DNA of 17,677 bases from Proteobacteria bacterium UBA4457 (GCA_002390205.1 DGOV01000034.1:37069-54745); one strand, 5' to 3'. Positions 8,670 through 16,251 are shown, counted from the stretch's first letter. The notes: a model not told the origin generated them from the letters alone. Numbers and translations: made by a program.

Positions 8670-8737
8670 TAAGCTTTCAAATTTCTATACCTTAAAGCAC
8701 AAGTACTGAACGAGTTAAATTGCGTTAGAATACTGTC

Positions 8738-9862
8738 ATGCAAAAAACGACAATATATTATCGAGCCAAGAAAGTAATTTCTTCTATCAAACAGAAATCT
8801 ATTTTACTTCTGTTCGCTACATCTCAGATCTTAGCATGTACACAGCTCGGTCCTAAGTTCATAGAAGGAAGTAGAACTGAATATAATATAGCTATGAGCC
8901 ACACTGAGACTGAACAACTGCTGCTCAATCTTGTACGACTGCGCTATGGAGACTCTCCCTATTTCCTTGAAGCTACTGCATTGAACACCCAGTTTTTATT
9001 GGCTCCTACCGTAGCTGCCAGTTCAGTTCTAGACTTCAATGGAAACAACAGTTATGGATTCTCAGGAAAACTTGCCTACGAAGAAAAACCGACCGTAACT
9101 TATACCCCATTAAAAGGGCAGGATTTTGTTCGACAAATGCTATCGAGGATCTCTGTAGAAACTATTGTTTTGCTTGATAGTAGCGGTTGGAGCACTGCGC
9201 GAGTACTGAATCTTTGCGTGGAGAGCATGAACGGATTAGACAATGCCTCCAAAGCTTCTGGTCCGACACCTACGCTCGCTCCAGATATTTCTAAATTCAG
9301 ACGATCTGTTCATCTGCTCAACACCCTGCAGGATGCGGGGCAGTGGCGCCTGAGAAGCACAAGCGAAAATGGCAGCTACAGTCACGTTATGCGATTCAAG
9401 TCGCCAAGTGAAAAAAATGAAAACTTCATTAAACTGGCAGCTCTCCTTAACCTTAATTCTGATTCACTTGAATACGAAGTCCTACTCTCCTCTGAAGACA
9501 ACAACCAAGCCCGGATAAGACTTGAGACCCGTTCATTTATGGGCGTCATGTATTTCTTATCTCAATCTGTCGAAATTCCACCTTCGGATATAGAGTTGGG
9601 GAAAGTAAGAGTAACCTTGGATGAAAGTGGAAATGCTTTTTCATGGAGCAATGTTACTGGAGATTTAATGAGCATTAAATCAGCCTCATTGCGTCCGACG
9701 AAAGCAGCTGCTGCAGTTGAGTATCGCGGTAGCTGGTTTTACATAGACGACTCTGATTTGCAGTCAAAATCGACCTTACAATTACTTGGTCAGCTGTTCG
9801 CCTTGCAGTCAAAAGGTGGCATCAACAATGCTCCAATCCTAACTTTGCCAATTGGGGGGTAA
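8738..9862 (+). CDS. Uncharacterised lipoprotein of a conserved proteobacterial family
   Basis: A 374-residue protein with a long basic N-terminus (KK and K at 11-20), a short hydrophobic stretch (21-33) and a lipobox-like ILA-C ending at Cys34. It is therefore probably a lipidated envelope protein; residue 35 is Thr, which permits outer-membrane sorting. After the lipid site comes TEYNIAMSHTETEQLLLNLVRLRYGDSPYFLE (about 47-78), a pattern I recall from unannotated proteobacterial lipoproteins. The rest has mixed alpha/beta character and no recognised enzymatic motif. There are no transmembrane segments after the signal. No good Shine-Dalgarno precedes ATG 8738. The next in-frame Met is beyond the lipobox, so the called start is needed to keep the signal. 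The gene follows selO on the same strand and ends 4 bases before the convergent membrane-protein gene. Function is unknown. Confidence 0.75.
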   Translation: MQKTTIYYRAKKVISSIKQKSILLLFATSQILACTQLGPKFIEGSRTEYNIAMSHTETEQLLLNLVRLRYGDSPYFLEATALNTQFLLAPTVAASSVLDFNGNNSYGFSGKLAYEEKPTVTYTPLKGQDFVRQMLSRISVETIVLLDSSGWSTARVLNLCVESMNGLDNASKASGPTPTLAPDISKFRRSVHLLNTLQDAGQWRLRSTSENGSYSHVMRFKSPSEKNENFIKLAALLNLNSDSLEYEVLLSSEDNNQARIRLETRSFMGVMYFLSQSVEIPPSDIELGKVRVTLDESGNAFSWSNVTGDLMSIKSASLRPTKAAAAVEYRGSWFYIDDSDLQSKSTLQLLGQLFALQSKGGINNAPILTLPIGG

Positions 9863-9866
9863 CGAA

Positions 9867-10523
9867 TTAATCGACAAAAATCCAAACGACTGTCGCAACC
9901 GCCCAGCTAATTTGATTTGCCAGTTCGCCAACTGCAATCCCAATACGATTGCGATCCCACCCACCTATCTTGGTAGAGTACCAGACCTGTATAAGACGAG
10001 TCGCTATGGTTAAGTGTCCCGCTATCACAAGTGAAAGGGAAATTCCATCTCCTCCATACAAGAAGATGCTCCAAGCAAGAGTCAGCTGAGGCACGGCTTT
10101 CAGAAATACGGCAAATGACGATCTCACGAGAGGATCAGAGTAAGCAATGCCAATCAGCCGTGCAACGCAAAGAGATATGAAAATTCCGCTACCCGTAATC
10201 ACGGTCGTCCAATAATCTACCTCTGTCCACTGAACATTTTGCCGCAACAGATTGATAAAAATAGCTCCTATCGCTAATGTCCAAACCGCATAAATAAAGA
10301 ATGTTTGTTTAGAGACCCGATCCTGATGTGTTTTCAAGACATTAAAGGCCAAAACTAGATTTATTGAGAGAAAGGCTAGCCAAAAACCAAACCAAGTCAC
10401 ACTAACACCATCAATAGAAACTTTCATCGTCGCCACTTGATTGACAACAACTACTGTTGCTGCGACTAACTGAAAGTAGAATAAAAAGTCAGTGAATAGA
10501 CTCGAACCGTCTTCGCGCGTCAC
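9867..10523 (-). CDS. Seven-helix integral membrane protein of unknown function, coupled to a MaoC hydratase
   Basis: A 218-residue, very hydrophobic protein with about seven predicted membrane spans (near residues 10-30, 42-62, 74-93, 103-125, 133-158, 160-180 and 193-216) and only short loops. No family is recognised with confidence. A PQ dipeptide inside helix 5 (KAVPQLTLAW) and the seven-helix layout faintly recall PQ-loop transporters, but the second motif is not clear, so I do not assign it. The start is GTG at 10523, and its GTGA overlaps the TGA of the preceding hydratase gene (10520-10522), a classic translational-coupling junction. It is the last gene of the leftward SDR-MaoC-MaoC operon and ends 4 bases from the convergent lipoprotein gene. 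A role in the membrane step or transport linked to that acyl-CoA pathway is an inference from position only. Confidence 0.8.
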   Translation of the reverse strand: MTREDGSSLFTDFLFYFQLVAATVVVVNQVATMKVSIDGVSVTWFGFWLAFLSINLVLAFNVLKTHQDRVSKQTFFIYAVWTLAIGAIFINLLRQNVQWTEVDYWTTVITGSGIFISLCVARLIGIAYSDPLVRSSFAVFLKAVPQLTLAWSIFLYGGDGISLSLVIAGHLTIATRLIQVWYSTKIGGWDRNRIGIAVGELANQISWAVATVVWIFVD

Positions 10524-10939
10524 GGAAATGAGAGAGTCGCGGAGCCTGACAATTTGTTAAGGCCATCTTGCCCTTTAGCCAAGACCTCAACTATCAGAAA
10601 CTTCTGGTTAGCTTCAATAAATTTTTCTCGAACGACACCATTTGAACAGATTGTCTCCCCTATCTCTGTCATGTTCAGAAATCGGATATCAAAATTTCTA
10701 ATAGCACTTTGGGGCATCCAATTAGTCAACATCCGACCGGCGTAAGCCATAACCAACATACCATGAGCAATCACGTCCTCTAATCCTGCAGATTTAGCAA
10801 AGTCTATATCAACATGGATAGGATTATGATCACCAGAAGCTCCGCAATAAATCGCCAGTGCCTGCCTGGAAAGCGGAGGTGCCTCGAAGGCAGGGAGATG
10901 AAAGCCCACTTGAATTTCTTCGTACAGCTCTTCGTTCAC
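10520..10939 (-). CDS. MaoC-type (R)-specific enoyl-CoA hydratase, C-terminal-type subunit
   Basis: A hot-dog-fold hydratase/dehydratase of 139 residues. The hallmark is GASGDHNPIH (33-42), giving the catalytic dyad D37-x4-H42 of PhaJ/MaoC enzymes, followed by DFAKSAGL and the conserved IAHGMLVMAY segment (57-66). It should add water across, or remove water from, a 2-enoyl/3-hydroxyacyl-CoA-type substrate in the cytoplasm. I place the start at GTG 10939: AGGGAA (10946-10951) lies 6 bases upstream, and the start is one base after the TAA stop of the previous gene (TAA-T-GTG). A TTG at 10972 would add 11 unconserved residues and overlap the neighbour, so it is less likely. Together with the adjacent MaoC N-type subunit it probably forms a heteromeric hydratase, as known for HadA/HadB-like pairs. 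The substrate is not evident from sequence. Confidence 0.92.
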   Translation of the reverse strand: MNEELYEEIQVGFHLPAFEAPPLSRQALAIYCGASGDHNPIHVDIDFAKSAGLEDVIAHGMLVMAYAGRMLTNWMPQSAIRNFDIRFLNMTEIGETICSNGVVREKFIEANQKFLIVEVLAKGQDGLNKLSGSATLSFP

Positions 10940-10940
10940 A

Positions 10941-11402
10941 TTAATTTCCCTTTCCTCTTGTCTGAATAACAACAGTTCTATCGAACTCAGCTACAGCAGC
11001 ACCCTCTAAAAAACACACGTAGTTTCTATGAACGATAAACTGTAGTTCGTTATTTTTTTTACTATATACGTCAATAATTTCACCACTAAATTGCAAAATA
11101 TCTCCCGCGCACGCAGTTTCATGATAAGTAAACGACTGGCCCGCATGAAGCACATTGCCCAAGGGAATTTCTAACTCTAACATCCAGTCATATGGGTCTG
11201 CTCTCTCCATTTCCAAACAAAAAAGAAAAGTCGGAGGCACCGGCAAAGATCTGTACCCGAGAGACTTTGCTGCCTCTTCATCCACATATACTGCAGCCAT
11301 TTCTCCTATTGCTTTCGAAAAAAGCTTTAATTTTCCTTTCTCCACCTCAACTTGAAATTTTGGAGTCTGGTAACCAATCAGCTCCTTGCCAAATATTTTC
11401 AT
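10941..11402 (-). CDS. MaoC N-terminal-type dehydratase subunit (FAS1-like hot-dog fold)
   Basis: A 153-residue protein resembling the MaoC_dehydrat_N family (PF13452), the non-catalytic or accessory hot-dog half of two-part enoyl-CoA/acyl-ACP hydratases. Supporting segments are YVDEEAAKSLGYRSLPVPPTF (about 39-59), LHAGQSFTYHETACAGDIL, and the strand-rich C-terminal half ending VAEFDRTVVIQTRG. It lacks the D-x4-H dyad found in its neighbour, as expected for the non-catalytic partner. The start is ATG at 11402, set by AAGGGG (11411-11416) 8 bases upstream; that Shine-Dalgarno overlaps the TAA stop of the SDR gene. The TTG at 11408 is too close to the site. One base separates its stop from the GTG of the catalytic subunit, so equal production of the two subunits is likely. 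Confidence 0.85.
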   Translation of the reverse strand: MKIFGKELIGYQTPKFQVEVEKGKLKLFSKAIGEMAAVYVDEEAAKSLGYRSLPVPPTFLFCLEMERADPYDWMLELEIPLGNVLHAGQSFTYHETACAGDILQFSGEIIDVYSKKNNELQFIVHRNYVCFLEGAAVAEFDRTVVIQTRGKGN

Positions 11403-11414
11403 CGACAAAGCCCC

Positions 11415-12236
11415 TTAACTTTTGTTTGAAGATCTCAATTTTCTAAAGTCACGCACCATAGATCTAGCTAGCGGCAAACCGAAAACTGCAGATACTCGTT
11501 GAAGCCACCAGATAAATTTTGCGTAAAAAGGAAAAATAATCAGTCCTTTGTTTTTTGCGACACCATTTAATATATTTTTGGCCGCTACATCTACAGAAAC
11601 CAATTTGAATGGGATCCCTTTCACTAGGTCGTCATGGATGATACCGACTGCCTCAGTGGCAGCATATATATTTGTATCGATAAATCCAGGACACACTGCA
11701 CTGACCTTAACTCCTAACTCCTCTCCTTCAATCCGAAGAGTCTGCGAAAGCCCAACAACGGCATGCTTAGAAGCGCAGTAAGGGGCATTCATCGCAAAAG
11801 GAATAAGACCGGCCAATGATGCGGTGTTAATGATATGTCCAAACCCCTGCGATACCATGACTTTATAAACAAGTTCACACCCATAAATAACACCCATTAG
11901 ATTAACCGCTATAACACGCTCCCAGTGCTCAAGTTCGAGATCTCTAGATTCGCCGGATACTGCGATTCCCGCATTGTTGAAGAAATAGTCTATCTTGCCA
12001 TGCTGCGCCAACACCTCTGAAACAAAAAATGAAAAAGCTTTTTTATCAGTAACATCTAACTGATGCCCTGTAGCTAGGCACTTATCCATTGATACAATAG
12101 ACATAACTGCAGCGTCTAATGCAGGAACGTTGTTATCACTTAAAACAACGATCGCTCCAGATAAAGCCAGTTGTTTCGCCAATTCAAGACCGATGCCCGA
12201 TGCTGCTCCGGTGATCACACAAACTTTCCCTTTCAT
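11415..12236 (-). CDS. Short-chain dehydrogenase/reductase (SDR family)
   Basis: A classical SDR of 273 residues. The cofactor motif is TGAASGIG (9-16), and D34 at the end of the second strand suggests NAD(H) preference. NNAG lies at 87-90, N112 is the structural Asn, and the catalytic residues are S140, Y153 and K157 (YCASK). CPGFIDT follows near residue 181. The C-terminal ~50 residues (from about 225) are hydrophobic and then basic, longer than the core fold requires. This may form a membrane- or acyl-substrate-binding tail. The start is ATG 12236, fixed by GGAGG (12244-12248) 7 bases upstream; upstream TTG frames lack a site. It heads the leftward operon with two MaoC subunits and a membrane protein. 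Dehydrogenation of a 3-hydroxyacyl-CoA or another secondary alcohol is a reasonable guess from this context, not from the sequence itself. Confidence 0.93.
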   Translation of the reverse strand: MKGKVCVITGAASGIGLELAKQLALSGAIVVLSDNNVPALDAAVMSIVSMDKCLATGHQLDVTDKKAFSFFVSEVLAQHGKIDYFFNNAGIAVSGESRDLELEHWERVIAVNLMGVIYGCELVYKVMVSQGFGHIINTASLAGLIPFAMNAPYCASKHAVVGLSQTLRIEGEELGVKVSAVCPGFIDTNIYAATEAVGIIHDDLVKGIPFKLVSVDVAAKNILNGVAKNKGLIIFPFYAKFIWWLQRVSAVFGLPLARSMVRDFRKLRSSNKS

Positions 12237-12323
12237 CTTTAGTCCTCCATAGAACAGTAACAAAGCCGTAATTGCGCTAATAAAAGCATATCTTACATTG
12301 ACCGTGGTTCAGACATACAAAAG

Positions 12324-12352
12324 TTTAGATACATGAATTAACCCCGTATAAT
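12324..12352 (+). promoter_or_regulatory. Sigma70-like promoter for the carboxylesterase gene
   Basis: TTTAGA (12324-12329; 4 of 6 matches to TTGACA) and a perfect TATAAT (12347-12352) are separated by exactly 17 bases. The -10 lies 39 bases before the GTG start at 12392, leaving a short leader with AAGGGA before the start codon. It sits in the 155-base gap between the leftward SDR operon and the rightward esterase. It is the best-formed promoter I can see in the window. Confidence 0.5.
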
Positions 12353-12391
12353 AGTCGTGTATCGGAATAAAAATAACAAGGGATTATAGTA

Positions 12392-13060
12392 GTGGATCTT
12401 TTAAAATGTGTTGAAATAGAACCCCATGGCGTAGCTGAATTCGCAGTCATATGGCTGCATGGATTGGGTGCGAATGGGCATGACTTCGAACCAATAGTTC
12501 CCTCTCTAGATATCGATCCAACCTTGCAGATACGTTTTGTTTTTCCACACGCCCCTCACATACCGGTGTCAATAAACAACGGCATGGAAATGCCTGCTTG
12601 GTATGACATCATCAATCTTGACTTAGGACGAGAAATCGACGCAACGCAATTACGAAATTCAGCAATTGAAATCAGCGGTCTGATCGCAAGAGAAAATGAG
12701 CGAGGCATAAAAACAGAAAATATCATCATAGCCGGGTTTTCGCAGGGAGGAGCCGTAGGGTATGAACTTGCTCTAAGCCATCCAAATAAACTAGCCGGCC
12801 TTATTGCCCTATCAACTTATTTTGCTACACAAAAAACGATTAAACTTTCTCCTGCCAATCATAAACTTCCTGTTTTTATTGGGCATGGCCGACAGGACCA
12901 AATGGTCTTACCTAAAATGGGGAAAGAAGCCTATGACTTTCTGGAGGACAAGAATTACCCTGTAGAGCACCATGAGTACGACGTTGCTCATGGCGTTGAT
13001 ATGGATGAAGTCAAAGAAATAGGAACTTGGATTAACAGAATATTTAACACAGGAAAATAG
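12392..13060 (+). CDS. Carboxylesterase/acyl-protein-thioesterase-like alpha/beta hydrolase (PF02230 family)
   Basis: A 222-residue cytoplasmic serine hydrolase of the phospholipase/carboxylesterase family, the size typical of Pseudomonas EstB-like enzymes. The oxyanion-hole segment is HGLGANGHDF (23-32). The nucleophile is S117 in GFSQGG, the acid is D169 in GRQDQMV, and the histidine is H200 in AHGV, so the triad is complete. RFVFPHAP (48-55) and MPAWYDI (67-73) are further family marks. The start is GTG at 12392, with AAGGGA about 10 bases upstream. No signal peptide is present. It is followed after 78 bases by the LLM oxidoreductase on the same strand. Members hydrolyse short-chain esters, lysophospholipids or acyl-thioesters on proteins, and the substrate cannot be chosen from sequence alone. 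Confidence 0.95.
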   Translation: MDLLKCVEIEPHGVAEFAVIWLHGLGANGHDFEPIVPSLDIDPTLQIRFVFPHAPHIPVSINNGMEMPAWYDIINLDLGREIDATQLRNSAIEISGLIARENERGIKTENIIIAGFSQGGAVGYELALSHPNKLAGLIALSTYFATQKTIKLSPANHKLPVFIGHGRQDQMVLPKMGKEAYDFLEDKNYPVEHHEYDVAHGVDMDEVKEIGTWINRIFNTGK

Positions 13061-13138
13061 TATTCTATAGGTGGTATTTCCATTGCTATTAGTTTTACAA
13101 TACCCCCAAATAACAACACTACACAGGAGAAAGACATA

Positions 13139-14209
13139 ATGGATTTTGGTTTTGTTTTTATGGGTGACTGTCATATTCATGGAGATGTGAAATATGCTGA
13201 AGATAATGGTTTCAGCCACGCATGGTTATATGACACACAAATGCTCGGTAGCGAAGTATATGCCACTATGGCGTTATGCGCGGACAGAACAAGTAAAATA
13301 AAAATCGGACCAGGAGTCACAAATCCAGCTTCTCGAATCGCGCCACTTTCGGCATGTGGAATGGCAACAATAAATTCTCTAGCACCTGGACGAGCAGTTA
13401 TGGGTATTGGTACGGGGAATACCACTAGGCGAACAATGGGAATGCCTGCTGCGAAAGTAGCTGAACTAGAAGAGCATGTCCGTATATGTCGCGACTTATT
13501 CGACAATAAAACTACAGATTATACAGAGGGGAAACGACATCGAAAAATTAAATTCCTCAACCCTGACTATGGTTACATCAACGTTAAGGACTATATTCCA
13601 ATCTATATTGCAGCCAGCGGCCCCAAGGTCGCACAAATGGCTGGACGAATTGCGGACGGAATCATTTTGTTCGGGGCAGTCCACCCAGATCTCGTCAAAT
13701 GGATGGTCAGCAACGTACGAAAAGGGGCTGAAGAGGCGGGTAGGAACCCTGATGATATTTACATCGTCTCAATGACCGCTCTTTATCTCACTGACTCTGA
13801 AGAAGAAATTGAGTCGCGAGCCGTTAAGGAAGCCGTTGGTCCGATGGTAGCGTCAAGTAGTAATATTTTTGCCTTGTCCTCGCGCGATAATCCTGATGCC
13901 ATCCCTGCTACTTTACGAGAGGAGATGTTAGGTTTTTCTGGTGTCTATAAGGAGCCGGATGCGCCCATTGAAACACGCCATTTAAAACTATATGAGGGTT
14001 ACCTCCAGCAACTCAAAGAAGAACATGTTCCTTTGATGACAAATAAAATCATACAAGCCACGACTCTGACAGGGACGAAGAACCAAGTAGTCGGAATGAT
14101 CGAAGAAATGAGAGATGCTGGAGTGAACCAAGTAGCTATTCAACCTATCAGAGATACCAGAGAAGTGGTCGATCAAGTAGCCAAGGAGATCATTAGCCGT
14201 TTCAGCTAA
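13139..14209 (+). CDS. LLM-class flavin-dependent oxidoreductase (luciferase-like/Mer-like)
   Basis: A 356-residue TIM-barrel oxidoreductase of the luciferase-like monooxygenase superfamily. Family marks are the N-terminal strand (DFGFVFMGD), VKYAEDNGFSHAWLYD (17-32), IKIGPGVTNPASRIAP (54-69) with the likely non-prolyl cis-peptide at GVTN, and LAPGRAVMGIGTGN (81-94). IPIYIAASGPKVAQMAGRIADGIILFG (about 153-179) is the phosphate-binding and barrel-closing region. It resembles the methylenetetrahydromethanopterin-reductase-like branch, whose members use FMN or F420. The sequence alone does not decide the cofactor, and F420 would require its synthesis genes elsewhere. Start ATG 13139 follows AGGAGA at good distance. 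No signal peptide. It is followed by the DsbA-like gene after 50 bases, so the pair may be co-transcribed. Such enzymes often reduce or oxygenate xenobiotic-like substrates; the actual one is unknown. Confidence 0.92.
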   Translation: MDFGFVFMGDCHIHGDVKYAEDNGFSHAWLYDTQMLGSEVYATMALCADRTSKIKIGPGVTNPASRIAPLSACGMATINSLAPGRAVMGIGTGNTTRRTMGMPAAKVAELEEHVRICRDLFDNKTTDYTEGKRHRKIKFLNPDYGYINVKDYIPIYIAASGPKVAQMAGRIADGIILFGAVHPDLVKWMVSNVRKGAEEAGRNPDDIYIVSMTALYLTDSEEEIESRAVKEAVGPMVASSSNIFALSSRDNPDAIPATLREEMLGFSGVYKEPDAPIETRHLKLYEGYLQQLKEEHVPLMTNKIIQATTLTGTKNQVVGMIEEMRDAGVNQVAIQPIRDTREVVDQVAKEIISRFS

Positions 14210-14259
14210 TAAAAACTTATATTGTCTTCGGTAAGAAGGAGTGCTGTTAGAAGTGCGAC

Positions 14260-14910
14260 ATGTATAGCCTAGAAGTAATATCCGATGTCATCTGTCCATG
14301 GTGTTACATCGGCAAACATAGGCTAGGAAAAGCTATGGAAATAATGGGCGACGTGTACCCAATAGAAGTTATTTGGCGCCCATTTGAACTCAATCCGGCC
14401 CTACCCCCTCAAGGCGTCAACAGAGCGGAGTATCTCGCACAAAAATTTGGTAGTGCCCAGCAAGCGTTGTCAATTTATTCACGTATTGAATCAGAAGCTC
14501 GCTCGGAAGGGTTACCAATTGACTTTGAATCTATCACAACAACACCAAATACTCGATTAGCTCATAAGCTCATCCATTATAGTGGTCAACATGGTAAGCA
14601 AAACGACGTGATTGACCTTTTGTTTAGTAGTTATTTTTGCGCTGGAAAAGACATCGGAAAACTAGATGTTTTGTTGGAGATAGCAACGGTCTGTGGCTTA
14701 TCATCAGAAGGAACCCAAACAGCCCTGGGCAGCGAACTAGCCAACCAGACAATAAAACAGCAGGAAAACACAGCCTTGGAAATGGGAGTGTCGGGTGTGC
14801 CAGGCTTTGTATATAAAGGACATTTGCTTTTTTGCGGAGCTCAATCCCCTGAAACTATAGCCCTATCCCTTGAACGAGCAATCAAAAATAATATTCAAGA
14901 AACGGTATAA
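14260..14910 (+). CDS. DsbA family (FrnE-like) thiol-disulfide oxidoreductase
   Basis: A 216-residue thioredoxin-fold protein of the FrnE/DsbA-like group. The active site is C12-P-W-C15 immediately after strand 1 (LEVISDVICPWCYIGK). WRPFELNP follows at about 40-47, and the cis-proline loop is in GVSGVPGFVYKG near residue 181. A helical insertion lies between (about 60-170). The retained CxxC argues for redox activity rather than for the 2-hydroxychromene-2-carboxylate isomerase branch, which lacks it. There is no signal peptide, so it works in the cytoplasm. A few further cysteines are scattered through the sequence (for example in SSYFCAG and LLFCGAQ). The start is ATG 14260, since an in-frame TAG at 14248-14250 rules out longer forms. 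Its TAA shares one base with the ATG of the MEKHLA gene, so the two are translationally coupled. Confidence 0.93.
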   Translation: MYSLEVISDVICPWCYIGKHRLGKAMEIMGDVYPIEVIWRPFELNPALPPQGVNRAEYLAQKFGSAQQALSIYSRIESEARSEGLPIDFESITTTPNTRLAHKLIHYSGQHGKQNDVIDLLFSSYFCAGKDIGKLDVLLEIATVCGLSSEGTQTALGSELANQTIKQQENTALEMGVSGVPGFVYKGHLLFCGAQSPETIALSLERAIKNNIQETV

Positions 14911-15377
14911 TGTCTGTCTGTACTAGACGCAAAGAAGAGTCAAGATTGCTCATCTGTAGAATACTTGCAAGTCACTGTGCTCTGTTCGGCAGCCCTCTTT
15001 ACAACCTCTCTTCCAACACCGACGATGCCTTAGAAGAACTGCACCTTGCACCTTACGCATTATTGAGTCACGGACTTGGAAAAGATCCTTTATTCACTTA
15101 TGGCAACCAAACGGCTTTAGGCCTTTTTGAACTAACGGATGAACAAATACTATGCACTCCTTCAAGGACATCGGCAGAAAAAAATGATCAAGCGTCTCGC
15201 GGCAAATTCATGCAAAGTGTCAAAGAGAAAGGCTATGCTGAAGGTTATTCAGGCATCAGGGTTTCTTCAACCGGAAAAAAATTCAAAATCCTAAACGCAT
15301 CAATTTGGAATATTCTGGACGACAAAAAAGTTATTGTCGGTCAAGCTGCTGCATTCATGAAATGGAAAAATATTTAG
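14910..15377 (+). CDS. Stand-alone MEKHLA domain protein (PAS-like)
   Basis: A 155-residue soluble protein made almost entirely of a MEKHLA domain (PF08670), a PAS-related fold known from the C-terminus of plant HD-ZIP III factors and from small stand-alone proteins in bacteria and algae. Signature segments are LAPYALLSHG (46-55), DPLFTYGNQTALGLFELT (59-76), PSRTSAE (84-90), GYSGIRVSSTGKKFKI (about 113-128), SIWNILDD and GQAAAFMKW near the end. No DNA-binding, kinase or other output domain is attached, so it would act by binding a small molecule or a partner. The ATG overlaps the stop of the DsbA-like gene by one base (TAATG). No ligand or function is established that I know of; the domain is thought to sense redox, light or oxygen by analogy with PAS. 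Confidence 0.9.
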   Translation: MSVCTRRKEESRLLICRILASHCALFGSPLYNLSSNTDDALEELHLAPYALLSHGLGKDPLFTYGNQTALGLFELTDEQILCTPSRTSAEKNDQASRGKFMQSVKEKGYAEGYSGIRVSSTGKKFKILNASIWNILDDKKVIVGQAAAFMKWKNI

Positions 15378-15468
15378 AAAAACCTGCTAGAGCAACAATT
15401 AATCGCTTATCATCGATTACTTAATTATAAGTATCTTTCCAGAAACAACGCATTATGAAGATTTTACT

Positions 15469-16251
15469 ATGAACAATCCAATCCCTAATATCTTACTTAG
15501 TAACGACGATAGCTTCGATTCTCCGATACTAGACATCACTCTTGAAGTCTTAAAAAATATGGGCAATTTATATGTCGCTGTTCCAGAGGAAGAACAAAGC
15601 TGGAAAGGAAAGTCGATGACACGCCTAAATCCTATTGAGGTTTCTCCACTAAGCCTTAAGGGTGCCCTCGGTTGGAAAATAACAGGGACCCCAGCTGACT
15701 GCACTAATCTAGCGATGCACCAACTGATGCCCTGTATGCCAGATATCGTAGTATCCGGGACGAACATAGGGAAAAACGTAGGTGCCGGATTCGTATTTTC
15801 CTCGGGCACGATCGGTGCGTGTCTGGAAGCAAACATCTCAGGCATTCCAGCTATCGCGTTGTCTCAGGAGCTGGCTAAAGATGATTTTATGCATTGGTAT
15901 GAAAATCGCTCTTTTCGACCTGAAACCATTCTCAAATTGAAGAACACGCTCCAAAAGAATATTCCAGCAGTTTGGCAACAATTTCCTTTACACTCGATCG
16001 ATCCGAGAACCACTTGGAACATAAATTTCCCCGAAATGTCCTTCACCGACCCGAAAATTGTCTACACAAAAACAGGTCAGAGCTATTACGGAAATTGCTT
16101 CAGCAAAGAAGAGAAAGGCTATAAATTTTCTTTAAAGGACGCCACAATTGATAAGACCCCTTTAACTGACGACAAAACCTTGCAAGAAGGTAATATCAGC
16201 GCATCGCTTCTTGACCTCAGAACTTTCGGTGGACAGATAACTAAAGTTTAA
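15469..16251 (+). CDS. Divergent SurE-type 5'/3'-nucleotidase (acid phosphatase SurE family)
   Basis: A 260-residue member of the SurE family, metal-dependent phosphatases of nucleoside monophosphates. Expected metal ligands are in place: D13 and D14 (LLSNDDS), S44 (EEQSWKGKS) and N99 (SGTNIGKN). GTPADCTNL (73-81), PDIVVSG and the FSSGTIGACLEANISGIPAIALS block (110-132) are clear. It departs from the usual pattern at several invariant-looking places: NDDS for NDDG, VPEEEQSWKGKS for the APxxxxSGxG loop, SGTNIG for SGINxG, and FSSGTIGACLEA for YSGTVGAAxEG. It is therefore a divergent clade, and its substrate range could differ. No signal peptide. The start is ATG 15469 with only GAAG as a weak site. 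A 5-codon reading frame at 15455-15472 overlaps the start. Its stop overlaps the convergent DUF2461 gene by 3 bases. Confidence 0.88.
   Translation: MNNPIPNILLSNDDSFDSPILDITLEVLKNMGNLYVAVPEEEQSWKGKSMTRLNPIEVSPLSLKGALGWKITGTPADCTNLAMHQLMPCMPDIVVSGTNIGKNVGAGFVFSSGTIGACLEANISGIPAIALSQELAKDDFMHWYENRSFRPETILKLKNTLQKNIPAVWQQFPLHSIDPRTTWNINFPEMSFTDPKIVYTKTGQSYYGNCFSKEEKGYKFSLKDATIDKTPLTDDKTLQEGNISASLLDLRTFGGQITKV

Noticed and set aside
9867..10523. PQ-loop (SWEET/cystinosin-like) transporter assignment
   Set aside because: A single PQ dipeptide and seven helices are not enough; the paired motif is not visible.
10940..10972. TTG start at 10972 for the catalytic MaoC subunit
   Set aside because: It would overlap the upstream gene by 32 bases and add residues outside the family pattern; GTG 10939 has a proper binding site.
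13067..13112. GGTATT/AATACC inverted repeat between the esterase and LLM genes
   Set aside because: Only six pairs around a loop of more than 20 bases; no T-run; likely chance.
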